A DNA stretch of 64,000 nt from Caballeronia mineralivorans PML1(12) (GTDB lineage Bacteria > Pseudomonadota > Gammaproteobacteria > Burkholderiales > Burkholderiaceae): positions 36,847 to 100,846 of the forward strand of contig NZ_AEJF01000091.1 in NCBI RefSeq assembly GCF_001028175.1, written 5' to 3'. The notes below the pieces were generated by a model. That model was not told the DNA's origin, ran no database searches, and saw nothing but the letters and a program-made list of their open reading frames with translations. The position numbers were made by a program, and so were the translations under genes. This document shows, one piece after another, positions 18,534 to 27,089 of this stretch (position 1 is its first letter; the number at the start of each line of letters is the position of its first letter).

Positions 18534-19862
18534 ATGCGACACACAGTTATTGGTATCTTCGATACCTACGACCAGGCCGAAGTGGCGCGCAGCGCACTGG
18601 TTGCCTCGGGTTTCGCTCGTTCTGACATCGAACTCCAGGCTGCGCCTGAACCCTCTTCCCCCGACGATCCGGCCTCGGTAGCCGGCGCGGGCCAGCCGCC
18701 CGAAACCGGCGGCGTGCTGGCGAACATCGAACGCTTCTTTTCGATGCTGTTCGGCGGCCGCGATCAACCGCCCGAAGTCGCGCATTATTCCGAAGCCGTG
18801 CGGCGTGGAGGCGTGCTGGTTGCCGTCGATACCGCCACCGAAGCGCGCGCCGACGTCGCGCGCCGGACGCTGGCGGAACAAGGTGCAATCGATATTGACG
18901 AACGCGCGGCGAGTTGGGGCACGCTAAGCCATGGACGCACGGCGGCGTCCGCAGCCGACGACCGCGATCATTCCTTACTCGATGAACTCGGCCTCGGCTC
19001 AGGCAGCGCCGTGCCGGGTCGCGCACCGGTGAATCCGCCTGGAGATCCGCTTGGCACCGCACGCGCCGACGCCAACCGGGCGCGGGCTTATCCGCGCGCG
19101 GATAAGGGCGATCCGGCCGCGCAGCCGCTTGATCCGATCACCCCCATCGCCCGCGATGTATTCGCCGGCAGCAGCGACTCGTCGTATCGCGCAACAGGCG
19201 GCGATCCGATGACCAGCGGCACCGTCCGGCAGGACACGAAGGAAACACCTCGGCGCTCGGCGTCCTGTGCTGCGACTTCGTTAGATGAACCGCTGGCTGG
19301 CGACGCGGGAGTATCGAATCCGGCTCAGAGCGTACGTTCCGCCGATCCGCTGGCGGGTAACGACTCGGCTTATCGTTCGTCGGCTGCGAGCGAGCCGCTG
19401 ACCGGCGCTGCATCTAAGCAAGGCTGGCGTCCCGTCGACCCGCTCGATCCGCTGGATGAAACCGAAACGTCGTCGCGAAGAGGCGCCATGGGTGGAACCG
19501 GCTCGCCGGTTCCGGGGTCGCTGAGCCAGACCGGCGACCCGTCGCTCGGCACCCGTTCAGGGGCGCGATCCACGATGCCGGACGAGTATATGGAGTACGA
19601 GGACGACTTCCGCACGGACTTCGAATCGAAGTACGCGGTAACAGGCGCGAGCTACGAAGAGTACGAGGAAGCGTACCGATACGGCGCCTCGGCTGGGAGT
19701 GACGAGCGCTATGGCCGGCGCAACTGGGACGATACGATGGAAACCGAACTGCGCCACGACTGGGAAGGCCACAATCTGGGCGGCGGAGATACGTGGGAGC
19801 GCTTCAAACTCGCCGTGCGTCACGGCTGGGATCGCGTGACGGGACATCACCACCACATGTAA
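18534..19862 (+). CDS. stress-type protein with YflT-like N-domain and long disordered middle
   Basis: 442 residues. The N-terminus MRHTVIGIFDTYDQAEVARS and the SGFARSDIELQ segment resemble the general-stress-protein 17M (YflT) domain, with a second half AVRRGGVLVAVDTATEARAD. Residues about 140-340 are low-complexity, rich in Pro, Ser, Asp and Ala with repeated DPL motifs (VDPLDPLDETE). The C-terminus is a highly acidic/aromatic helix-rich segment (YEDDFRTDFESKYAVTGASY) ending WDRVTGHHHHM. Many Burkholderiaceae have such a protein; its function is unknown. Strong terminator follows. Confidence 0.75.
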   Translation: MRHTVIGIFDTYDQAEVARSALVASGFARSDIELQAAPEPSSPDDPASVAGAGQPPETGGVLANIERFFSMLFGGRDQPPEVAHYSEAVRRGGVLVAVDTATEARADVARRTLAEQGAIDIDERAASWGTLSHGRTAASAADDRDHSLLDELGLGSGSAVPGRAPVNPPGDPLGTARADANRARAYPRADKGDPAAQPLDPITPIARDVFAGSSDSSYRATGGDPMTSGTVRQDTKETPRRSASCAATSLDEPLAGDAGVSNPAQSVRSADPLAGNDSAYRSSAASEPLTGAASKQGWRPVDPLDPLDETETSSRRGAMGGTGSPVPGSLSQTGDPSLGTRSGARSTMPDEYMEYEDDFRTDFESKYAVTGASYEEYEEAYRYGASAGSDERYGRRNWDDTMETELRHDWEGHNLGGGDTWERFKLAVRHGWDRVTGHHHHM

Positions 19863-19887
19863 CTCAACCCGCTCCTGTTGTTGAAAC

Positions 19888-19922
19888 GCCAACGGCCCGC
19901 TAAAGCGGGCCGTTGGCATTTT
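19888..19922. terminator. bidirectional-looking terminator
   Basis: Perfect 14-base stem GCCAACGGCCCGCT / AGCGGGCCGTTGGC with a two-base loop, followed by ATTTTG on the plus strand. It separates the convergent stress-protein and FMN-reductase genes. Confidence 0.85.
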
Positions 19923-19953
19923 GCGTACCGGTTGTGGGGGCAACTCACCGCAC

Positions 19954-20508
19954 CTAAACCGTCGCAAAGCGCTGAACCCAGGCGGTGTATTTATCGACGA
20001 ATGCCTGCAGGAACTTGCGCGTCTCCTCGTTCACGATCTTGCCACTTGCATCTATACGGTTCGCGTCGTGCTTGATGAACATCTCCGGCTGGCCCATCAG
20101 CGGTACATCGAGGTACGCAAGCACATTACGCAAATGCGCCTGTGCGAGCGCCGTGCCGGTCGCACCGAGCGACGTGCCCAGCACCGCGCCTGGCTTGTTG
20201 GCCCAGGCGCTGTGCCCCCACGGCCGCGAACCCCAGTCCAGCGCGTTTTTCAGCACGCCGGGAATCGAGCGGTTGTATTCCGGCGTGACAAACAGCAAAG
20301 CATTCGCCGCCAATATCTTCTGCTTGAACGTTCGCGCAACCTCAGGAAAGTCGTGATCGTAGTCCTGGCTATAGAGCGGCAAGCTCGCGATGTCCAGGAA
20401 CTCGAACGAAAAATCCGGCGGCGCGAGCGACGCTACCGCGTGCGCGAGCTGCTTGTTGAATGAATCACGACGAATGCTGCCGACAACAACCGCAATCTTG
20501 TAGGTCAT
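19954..20508 (-). CDS. NADPH-dependent FMN reductase (ChrR/YieF-like)
   Basis: 184 residues, flavodoxin-like fold. Start MTYKIAVVVGSIRRDSFNKQ (20508, GGGAAA upstream) gives the FMN phosphate loop GSIRRDSFN; PEYNRSIPGVLKNALDW is the family signature around residues 78-94, where the isoalloxazine sits. These soluble enzymes reduce quinones, azo dyes, chromate or free flavin with NAD(P)H. The gene stands alone. Substrate not predictable. Confidence 0.92.
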   Translation of the reverse strand: MTYKIAVVVGSIRRDSFNKQLAHAVASLAPPDFSFEFLDIASLPLYSQDYDHDFPEVARTFKQKILAANALLFVTPEYNRSIPGVLKNALDWGSRPWGHSAWANKPGAVLGTSLGATGTALAQAHLRNVLAYLDVPLMGQPEMFIKHDANRIDASGKIVNEETRKFLQAFVDKYTAWVQRFATV

Positions 20509-20884
20509 GTTTTTTCCCGGTGACTGAATGAAGCGGAGGAATGAAGTGCATCCACGAATCTGACGCTTACCAGCCAAACCATCATAGGCGTTCGGTCGAT
20601 GCGACGGCTATCCGAAATAGGTCGGATCAACCTCTGGCGGCGCACGTTTCTCATCGTGTTCTGCTTCGCGGTGAGCATTTCAATTGATTACCGGGCGACA
20701 GGCCCACCGCAAGCCATTTTCGAGATGATTTCCACAAAGTTGTCCACAGAAACTGTGGACAACTTTGCAGATGTTTAATAAATCCAACTAAACTGCCAAA
20801 CGCTCGGCGGAATAAGGCTAAGGGCAGAGTTGAAACGCCCAAAACCGCCCAAAACCGCCTTTATCGCCAGTGCTGGGCAAAAAG
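20509..20884. other. intergenic region with DnaA-box-like inverted repeat
   Basis: No gene seen. A long perfect hairpin built from two opposed TTGTCCACA sequences occupies 20735-20767; a TTTCCACA precedes it at 20729-20736. Confidence 0.55.
20735..20767. repeat. perfect 15-bp inverted repeat containing two opposed DnaA-box-like sequences
   Basis: CAAAGTTGTCCACAG (20735-20749), loop AAA, CTGTGGACAACTTTG (20753-20767). Each arm holds TTGTCCACA, one base from the DnaA box TTATCCACA. Without a following T-run on either strand it is a poor terminator, though it sits between convergent or tail ends of genes. Confidence 0.7.
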
Positions 20885-21025
20885 TTATTGACCGAAGAAC
20901 ACGTTGCACTGGGACGGCGGACCCTGGCATGTCGAGGACTGCGATTTGGCATTGTCAGCAGCGTTGGCAGCGCCCGCCACAGCGAACAAAACGACGGCAG
21001 CAAAGACGGAAAGTACGCGTTTCAT
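20885..21025 (-). CDS. small secreted peptide, 46 residues
   Basis: Start ATG 21025 has a GAGGTA ribosome site. The product begins MKRVLSVFAAVVLFAVAGAA with signal-peptidase site ANA-AD, leaving a mature peptide of about 23 residues (ADNAKSQSSTCQGPPSQCNV plus FFGQ) with two Cys that could pair. Codon use and the signal peptide make it convincing despite its size. No known family. Confidence 0.72.
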   Translation of the reverse strand: MKRVLSVFAAVVLFAVAGAANAADNAKSQSSTCQGPPSQCNVFFGQ

Positions 21026-21312
21026 GAGATACCTCGGTGAGTTGACAACGATCTGACTGGATCGATGAACCGAGAATATCGATTAAGCGAATGCAGAAAA
21101 ATGACGGTGTAAGGAATTGATCTTTACTGGAATCGCAATGGTTAAGGCTGACCCAGCGCTCGCTCTCCCTGCTTCGAAACAAACTTCACATTCATGCGAG
21201 ATGCACAACAATATGTTTTCCCAATCGACATTGGTCAGCGATAGGGTTGTGAATAGACTGGTTCACATCGACGGCGTGAAACGCGCTGTCTCCAAACAGT
21301 CAGAGGTTCACC

Positions 21313-21603
21313 ATGAAACGCGCACTTATTGGTAGTTTGTTCGTCGCAGTGCTGGTCTCGTCGGCACCCGCCTTTGCTCAATCCTCGGACGTTGCCCAGC
21401 CGAACGCCTACGGGCCAAAAACGAGGGCCGAAGTGAAGGCTGAACTGGCCGCTGCGAAAGCAAGCGGTGAGCTCGACGCGATCGACACGGACAGCTATCC
21501 GCAGTTGTTGCCGTATCAAACGGCGCGCGCCGGACACGTCACGTCGGGTACGAACGCGACGGCCGTGACGCAAGCAAACGGCACGCGCGCGAACGCGCAA
21601 TAA
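21313..21603 (+). CDS. DUF4148 family secreted protein
   Basis: 96 residues with a classical signal peptide (MKRALIGSLFVAVLVSSAPA, cut after AFA). The mature part carries KTRAEVKAELAAAKASGELD, the DUF4148 signature, and ends in a Thr/Asn/Ala-rich tail. Burkholderiaceae carry many paralogues; they are periplasmic and of unknown function, often induced by stress. Followed by a strong terminator. A second DUF4148 gene lies at 38240. Confidence 0.9.
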   Translation: MKRALIGSLFVAVLVSSAPAFAQSSDVAQPNAYGPKTRAEVKAELAAAKASGELDAIDTDSYPQLLPYQTARAGHVTSGTNATAVTQANGTRANAQ

Positions 21604-21713
21604 GCGCACGCATAAGCTATCGACGAAGACAAAAGATCACGGCGGATTCGATTGCGGAAGCCGCGTGATCTGTCGACGACGTGCATCCTCCGCCTCGCTC
21701 CGATGGTGGATTG

Positions 21714-21738
21714 CCCGGTCCCAGGACCGGGTTTTTTT
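21714..21738 (+). terminator. rho-independent terminator
   Basis: CCCGGTC (21714-21720), loop CCAG, GACCGGG (21725-21731), then seven T. It ends the DUF4148 transcript. Confidence 0.9.
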
Positions 21739-21948
21739 ATGTCCGCAATCGGGGCATTGGTGATCAGCGACCAGAGCACCTTGCCGAGCGTTGCAACCAA
21801 CTTCTTCTCCGTCTGCAATCCCGATTCGTTCTTCACGATAGCCACTGTGAAGAACGACGAGACCAGCAACGACTGAGTAGCGAAGCTAAGTGAACGAGGC
21901 CCGGAGCATAGCGGCTGAATTCGCTTGCGACAGAGCGGATTCGATTAA

Positions 21949-21965
21949 GGTGAGCGATTTCGGGA
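21949..21965 (+). repeat. satellite iteron 1
   Basis: GGTGAGCGATTTCGGGA; perfect match to GGTGAGNNNNTNCGGGA of the array at 54429-55698. Confidence 0.85.
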
Positions 21966-22215
21966 GCTGCGCGAGGTGAGGTGCGAGACCCGATGAAAAC
22001 TCACGCTTGAGGCTATTTTCAAGTATCGCTAACTAGATAGCAGCGATGAGCGAGCTTCATCAAGTGCTTGAGGTATATCTCTGTGAGCCTTTATCTATAA
22101 GGCTTTCACGGCTTCGTTCTTACTTGGTTTCGAGACGTCCGTTGCGGGCGCAAGCGTTATACGCCACGCAGGTTCGACACTTCACTCGCGTAAGCGTGCG
22201 GTGAGTGAAGCTATA

Positions 22216-22232
22216 GGTGAGGTAATACGGGA
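22216..22232 (+). repeat. satellite iteron 2
   Basis: GGTGAGGTAATACGGGA, preceded by GCTATA. Confidence 0.85.
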
Positions 22233-22418
22233 GGGTGATTCAGCGTTGTTGAGAAAGCACATGAAGAGCCTTTTTCGCCTCTCGCCTCGTGATGCGCGCT
22301 TCACGTTAAAGCGTTCTCTATCAATGAGTTGCGACCCGTTGTTAAAACAGTTGATACGTGTGTTCATGAGCTTTGAGTGCTCGCCGGCAGTGCTTTGCGA
22401 TGGTTTCAACCCGCTATA

Positions 22419-22435
22419 GGTGAGGCTATGCGGGA
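22419..22435 (+). repeat. satellite iteron 3
   Basis: GGTGAGGCTATGCGGGA, preceded by GCTATA as in satellite 2. Confidence 0.85.
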
Positions 22436-22502
22436 CCCGATACAACGGTATGAAGCTTGCTGATAAGGCCGCGCGCACTGCTTGAACACAACGAGGATCA
22501 CC

Positions 22503-23069
22503 ATGACATTCAAACGATCCGTCACCATCGGCGCAGCGGCCTTGCTGGTGATCGGCGGACTGGGCGTGCTGGCTGCATGCGCAATGGCGGGCAGCAACAA
22601 GAGCAGCAACACACATGTGCCCGAGCCTGCGAAGCCGGTCGATCTCGATCGTTACCTGGGCCAGTGGTACGAATTTGCACGCTATGAGAATCGCTTCGAA
22701 CGCGGCTGCGAAGCAGTCACGGCAAACTATGCGAAACGCGATGACGGGCTTATCTCGGTCATCAATTCATGTCGGAGTGGAGGCGTGAATGGAGCGTTCA
22801 GGTCGTCGGAGGGAAAGGCGAAGGTCTTGCCGGATTCGAGTAACGCGAAGCTCAAGGTATCGTTCTTCGGACCGTTCTATGTGGGTGACTACTGGGTGCT
22901 CGATCACGCCGATGACTACACGTGGTCAATCGTCGGTGAACCAGGCGGAAGGTATCTGTGGATCTTGACGCGTGAAGCGAAACTATCGGCGGAACAGCGC
23001 ACCGCGTTGATCGAACGCGCGCGTAAGCTCGGCTACGACGTGACGTTGTTGCGCGAAACGCTGCATTGA
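22503..23069 (+). CDS. outer-membrane lipocalin (Blc-like)
   Basis: 188 residues. Start at ATG 22503 behind ACGAGG; an ATG at 22482 is less well placed. The N-terminus MTFKRSVTIGAAALLVIGGL continues to a lipobox L-A-A-C, so it is a lipoprotein. The lipocalin fold begins with VDLDRYLGQWYEFARYENRF (motif 1 with G-x-W), and the later motif TREAKLSAEQRTALIERARK is typical of bacterial Blc. Family members bind fatty acids or lysophospholipids and are induced under envelope stress. Single gene. Confidence 0.92.
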   Translation: MTFKRSVTIGAAALLVIGGLGVLAACAMAGSNKSSNTHVPEPAKPVDLDRYLGQWYEFARYENRFERGCEAVTANYAKRDDGLISVINSCRSGGVNGAFRSSEGKAKVLPDSSNAKLKVSFFGPFYVGDYWVLDHADDYTWSIVGEPGGRYLWILTREAKLSAEQRTALIERARKLGYDVTLLRETLH

Positions 23070-23123
23070 AATTCATCGCGCATGAACGGTCGTCGAACCT
23101 CACGCGCCGATCGTTCACTTCAA

Positions 23124-23417
23124 TCACGTACCAATCAGAAAGCGTTCCTTATTGCGCCCCGCCAACCAACCGGGCGGGCGTCCGCGTCCGCTCCACGTCT
23201 CGCCGGTCTTCGGATTGCGATACTTGGGCGGCTGCGGCGGCTTCTTGAGCGTCTTGCCACGCTTGGCTGAAAAACCCAATTCTTCGGCCGTCAGGTCGTA
23301 CTCGACGATTTTGCGCTTGATCTCCTCGATCGCGACCGCGACTTCCTTCTGCTGCGCGATCGCAACTTCCTGATGCAGTTTTTCGAGTTGTGCGGTCAGT
23401 TGCTTGTAGGTGGCCAT
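23124..23417 (-). CDS. H-NS family nucleoid protein
   Basis: 97 residues starting MATYKQLTAQLEKLHQEVAI. An N-terminal coiled coil for oligomerisation (to about residue 45) leads to the C-terminal DNA-binding signature YRNPKTGETWSGRGRPPGWL, whose GRGRPP loop enters the minor groove. This is the BpH3/Bph-type H-NS of Burkholderia and is typical of secondary replicons, where it silences AT-rich, acquired genes. An upstream Met (23462) is in frame but lies outside the family alignment. Confidence 0.93.
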   Translation of the reverse strand: MATYKQLTAQLEKLHQEVAIAQQKEVAVAIEEIKRKIVEYDLTAEELGFSAKRGKTLKKPPQPPKYRNPKTGETWSGRGRPPGWLAGRNKERFLIGT

Positions 23418-23497
23418 AAGCTGCTCTGTAGGTTCGGCATGCGCACGAAGTGGACATGGCATGGCGACGCCAGCCGTCGATTTTCACGCGTCGACAA

Positions 23498-24721
23498 TCA
23501 GTCGTCGATGGCGTCATAGAGATGGCGTTCGAACGCGGCTGCCATCGGAAAGGGTTCCACGCTGCGTCGCTGGATCAGCATGATGCCGATCATGTTTTCA
23601 ACCGGATCGGCGAACCAGCTCGTACCGAGCGCGCCAGGCCAGCCGAACGAACCTGTCGAACGATAACCGAGCGTGCGCTGTTGTGCAGGATCGTCAACGA
23701 TCGCCAAGCCGAGACCAAAGCCCTGCCCCGCCCACACGATCTGCCCGAATGCCGGAATGCGGCGCTGGTCGCGCGAGAGAAAATTCGTGCGCATCAGATC
23801 GACAGAACGATGCGACAGCAGGCGCGGACCACGCGCGCGTTCATCGGCGTTACCTTGCATACGGCCGCGGCCGAGCAGCAGGCGCGCGAAACGGAGATAG
23901 TCGTCGGCGGTGGAAACAAGGCCGCCACCGCCGCTTTGAAAGCGCTCGGGTTTAGCGAAGCGGCTCGATGCCGGATGATCTTCCACCACGCGTTGTTGCG
24001 TCACTGGATCGACGGCGTAGGCGACCGACAAACGCCCGAGTTTTTCAAGCGGCACCACGAAGCCGGTGTCATTCATCTCCAACGGCTCGAAGATGCGCGT
24101 GCGGAAGAACGCTTCAAGCGACACGCCGCTGATGCGCTGGATCAGCGCGCCGAGGACGTCGGTGGAGATGCCGTAGTGCCAGCGGGCACCGGGCTGGAAC
24201 ATCAAAGGGAGGTCGGCCACGCGTTGCAGCCATGCGCCGGGATCGACCGATGCCTCGACGCCGTTGAAGACATTGCCGTAGGCATCGGCTAGCGCACCGA
24301 ACGCGCTGAAGTGATACGCGAACCCGGCGCGGTGCGTGAGGAGATCGAGCAACGTGATCGGTGCGCGAGCGGGTTCCGTGCGGTCGAGGGATGCGACGGG
24401 GTCCGTCAGAACCTTGGGATTGGCCAGTTCGGGCAACCAGCGCGACACGGGGTCGTCGAGTGCAATCCGCCCTTCTTCCACGAGCATCAAGGCAGCGAGG
24501 CTCGTCACCGGCTTGGTCATGGAGGCAATGCGAAACAGCGTGCCGCGCATCATGGGCGTGCGGGTTTCGCTGTCGCTGTGACCTAGCATGTCGACCCGGG
24601 CAATTTCACCATGCCGCCAGACCAGCGTGACGCAGCCGGCAACGTCGCCGGTCTCGACGAACTGCTGCATAGCAGTACGAGTGCGCTCGAGGCGCGTCGC
24701 GCTAAATCCCGCGTCGGACAT
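23498..24721 (-). CDS. serine hydrolase, beta-lactamase class C / EstB-like
   Basis: 407 residues without a signal peptide. The nucleophile motif S-M-T-K is at 67-70 (FRIASMTKPVTSLAALMLVE), the Tyr of the Y-x-[NS] motif in RWHYGISTDVLGALIQ near residue 183, and the last box FGWPGALGTSWFADP replaces K-T-G. This pattern fits cytoplasmic family VIII carboxylesterases (EstB) more than true AmpC enzymes. Stands alone between the H-NS gene and a small coiled-coil gene. Confidence 0.9.
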   Translation of the reverse strand: MSDAGFSATRLERTRTAMQQFVETGDVAGCVTLVWRHGEIARVDMLGHSDSETRTPMMRGTLFRIASMTKPVTSLAALMLVEEGRIALDDPVSRWLPELANPKVLTDPVASLDRTEPARAPITLLDLLTHRAGFAYHFSAFGALADAYGNVFNGVEASVDPGAWLQRVADLPLMFQPGARWHYGISTDVLGALIQRISGVSLEAFFRTRIFEPLEMNDTGFVVPLEKLGRLSVAYAVDPVTQQRVVEDHPASSRFAKPERFQSGGGGLVSTADDYLRFARLLLGRGRMQGNADERARGPRLLSHRSVDLMRTNFLSRDQRRIPAFGQIVWAGQGFGLGLAIVDDPAQQRTLGYRSTGSFGWPGALGTSWFADPVENMIGIMLIQRRSVEPFPMAAAFERHLYDAIDD

Positions 24722-24867
24722 TCAAATATCCCTCTTATGGTCACATTCTCTCAGCACGACATTTAAACATGCCGGGAATGTGACACCAAGGGAAGTTTTA
24801 CCTCGGCTTGTAACTCCGTTACAAAGTGCCGGAAATCAATACGTCAATATGTTACGGATTCTAATCT

Positions 24868-25086
24868 TTAAGCGAGCGAGCAATTCAATCCCATGCTGGC
24901 TTCAAGTTGTTCAAGCCGGTCGATGATTCGCTGCATGCGCGATTGCTGCGCCGGCACGAGTGCGCTGGATGCGACCGAATCAACCCGGTTACGCCAGTAA
25001 GACAAGGGGATGCGGTCTTCAGCGGAGATTCTTCCGATTACCTGCTCTAGATGCAGAATATCCGTTTCGATTTGCCGATGATTCAT
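24868..25086 (-). CDS. small coiled-coil hypothetical protein
   Basis: 72 residues starting MNHRQIETDILHLEQVIGRI after TTGGAG. Two amphipathic helices, ending with RMQRIIDRLEQLEASMGLNC; no signal peptide. A conserved-looking Burkholderia orphan; function unknown. An upstream start at 25164 is possible but lacks a ribosome site. Confidence 0.65.
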   Translation of the reverse strand: MNHRQIETDILHLEQVIGRISAEDRIPLSYWRNRVDSVASSALVPAQQSRMQRIIDRLEQLEASMGLNCSLA

Positions 25087-25359
25087 TTGCAACTCCAAGG
25101 TAGATGTTATTTCTACTTTTTCTGGAACGAACTTGCGGCAGGGCGCGGACAGATCACCGTTCACGTGTCACAAGCGGAATGTTCAGGATTCGCACAATGC
25201 ACGGCGCGCCACCGGACTAAAGCAGCGCGGGCCCTCGAAGGACCTGGCCCAGAGTAGCGAAACTTGCTGGGTGCTGTATATTCCGCAAATGCGGAACAGT
25301 AAAAATGCAGTTGTCCGGAGCGTCGGATCGGCAAATTATCCGCATGACCGGAGGAATGG

Positions 25360-26445
25360 ATGCTTTCCGAAAGCGACCAATACGACCAGACCGTCAACGC
25401 TATATATGAAACGCTGACACACCCGCAAGCGTGGCACAACGTATGTGCCGCAATCGCCGGCTTGATTGGCGCCCGTGCAGTCTGGATTACCGTGCGCGAT
25501 AAGCAGCTCGTTAATTTGCATCCCGAAAGTTTCACGCCCCCAGAAAATACGGATTATTACAAAATTCCCGGATATTGGGTTCCAGCATTAGGAATTAAGT
25601 CAATTGAACCGTTTGCGCGCTTCGAGCCGGATCAGAAAGGCACGGGTTTTGGACAGGTAAGCGAATCGGGACATGTTTCAAGCCGGCATATTCTCGATAC
25701 CGGCGAATGGCTCATCGCGCTTCTCTGCGAGTTTGTGTCGGAGAGTGACGCCCTTGCTCCTTCAGCCGGGCAATGGCTCGACCGTCTTACGCCGCATGTA
25801 TCACGCGCTGCACAACTTCAGGACGCGCGCTTTTTCGCCACGTCCGAGCTTTTCGCCCGGGTTCCCTTTCTCGATGAATGGCGCCAGCCCGCCATGCTCG
25901 TCGCGTTGAGCGGCGCCGTACTCCGCTTTAATGACGCGACCACGCAGATGTTGAAGCGAACCACGCTGGTTCAGATAGTTGATGGCTTGCTGGAACTGCA
26001 AGGCGGGCAGCAACAGCGGATTCTGGACGAATGCCGTTCGACGGCGGACGAAGCGCCGGCGTATCGAATGCTTCGGCTGATGGAAACGGAAGGTGGAGCG
26101 GCAGACGCGGTGTACGTGTTTTATCACCCGGTCGCGGGCCCGGCGAACCGCGATTCCGCGGCGCTATTCACGTTCTATCACCCGGATTCACCGCCTATCG
26201 TCGACTCGAATCTGCTCGCAACCGCGTTCGACCTGACGCCGGCGGAATGTCGGGTGGCCTGTCATATTGCCGAGGGGCGCACGCCTAAGGAGATGGCCGG
26301 GAAGATCGGCGTGCAGCACGACACCGTGCGCAAACAATTGCAGTCGATCTATCAGAAGACCTCGACGAATCGTCAGGTCGACCTGATCCGCCTGCTGCTT
26401 AATCTGCCTGCGCATCCGGCGCCGGATGGTCCACCAGCGGCTTAG
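25360..26445 (+). CDS. LuxR-type (helix-turn-helix) transcriptional regulator
   Basis: 361 residues. The C-terminal 65 residues are a LuxR/GerE HTH: FDLTPAECRVACHIAEGRTP, then EMAGKIGVQHDTVRKQLQSI. The first 250 residues have no receiver Asp pattern or autoinducer-binding signature and begin MLSESDQYDQTVNAIYETLT, a type found in GAF/PAS-like LuxR orphans. The ligand is unknown and no synthase is near, so quorum sensing is not implied. Confidence 0.9.
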   Translation: MLSESDQYDQTVNAIYETLTHPQAWHNVCAAIAGLIGARAVWITVRDKQLVNLHPESFTPPENTDYYKIPGYWVPALGIKSIEPFARFEPDQKGTGFGQVSESGHVSSRHILDTGEWLIALLCEFVSESDALAPSAGQWLDRLTPHVSRAAQLQDARFFATSELFARVPFLDEWRQPAMLVALSGAVLRFNDATTQMLKRTTLVQIVDGLLELQGGQQQRILDECRSTADEAPAYRMLRLMETEGGAADAVYVFYHPVAGPANRDSAALFTFYHPDSPPIVDSNLLATAFDLTPAECRVACHIAEGRTPKEMAGKIGVQHDTVRKQLQSIYQKTSTNRQVDLIRLLLNLPAHPAPDGPPAA

Positions 26446-26469
26446 CGCCGCGCTTGAACGGGCTTGGTA

Positions 26470-26736
26470 TCACTTCGCCCTGCACGCGATCAACAAGCTG
26501 TTCTGGCCGTTGTCGCTGCTTTGATCGAGGACGTCGTAACTGCCCGAACACAACGCGCGGGCGTTTTGCTGGCAGTTGCTCCAGCCGCCGTTAGTCGGGC
26601 ATTGGATCATGGAAGTCGGGCGGCCATCGGATGAAAACAGCGGCGGCGCGCTGCTGCAGGCAGACAACACCGACACCGCGGCCGCAAGCGGCAACAGCGC
26701 CAGGAAACGCGATGCACATACGCTGACAAGCTTCAT
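26470..26736 (-). CDS. small lipoprotein
   Basis: 88 residues starting MKLVSVCASRFLALLPLAAA, lipobox L-S-A-C at about residues 24-27, preceded by AAGGGG. The mature part is Ser/Asn-rich with four further Cys (IQCPTNGGWSNCQQNARALC) that may form disulfides. No named family. Confidence 0.78.
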   Translation of the reverse strand: MKLVSVCASRFLALLPLAAAVSVLSACSSAPPLFSSDGRPTSMIQCPTNGGWSNCQQNARALCSGSYDVLDQSSDNGQNSLLIACRAK

Positions 26737-26834
26737 CCGGAACCCCTTTTTAACGCTGTTTTTTTGATTCCGCGAGTATGCCACGCGGAGCTTTCGGCTT
26801 GCCTCCTTGCGGCGCTTTACCGAGTACCTTCGCG

Positions 26835-27089
26835 TTACTTTTGAAGCCCCCAGATATCGCTGTCGATCATCTCCACGCGGGCATCGATTTTCGCTTTTAC
26901 ATCGGCGAGTGCCTGGTTGTAGAAGTGCGCGCCAATCGTCTTCGATAACTCGTCAAGCCACTCCTTCGCCTCGAACTGTCCCAGCCGCGCGTCGAAGCGC
27001 TCTTCCGCCAGGCGCTGCAACTGGGCGATGGCAAGCGCCTCGTGCTCACGGGATAACGGCGTTGTGTTCGTCTCTTTGCTCACGTTCAA
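26835..27089 (-). CDS. DUF2164 family protein
   Basis: 84 residues. The start codon is TTG (27089), which overlaps the TGA of the sigma-54 activator (GTTTGA), so the two genes are translationally coupled. The sequence RFDARLGQFEAKEWLDELSK, then TIGAHFYNQALADV, is the DUF2164 signature. Function unknown; no membrane segment. Confidence 0.85.
   Translation of the reverse strand: MNVSKETNTTPLSREHEALAIAQLQRLAEERFDARLGQFEAKEWLDELSKTIGAHFYNQALADVKAKIDARVEMIDSDIWGLQK

Larger units (their letters stand above)
21739..22502. other. 764-bp gene-free region carrying three satellite RepA-type iterons
   Basis: No coding region is visible here. Three copies of the origin iteron motif lie at 21949, 22216 and 22419, two of them preceded by the same GCTATA. 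Degenerate copies (for example around 21976 and a reversed one near 22012) suggest a once larger set. Confidence 0.75.
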
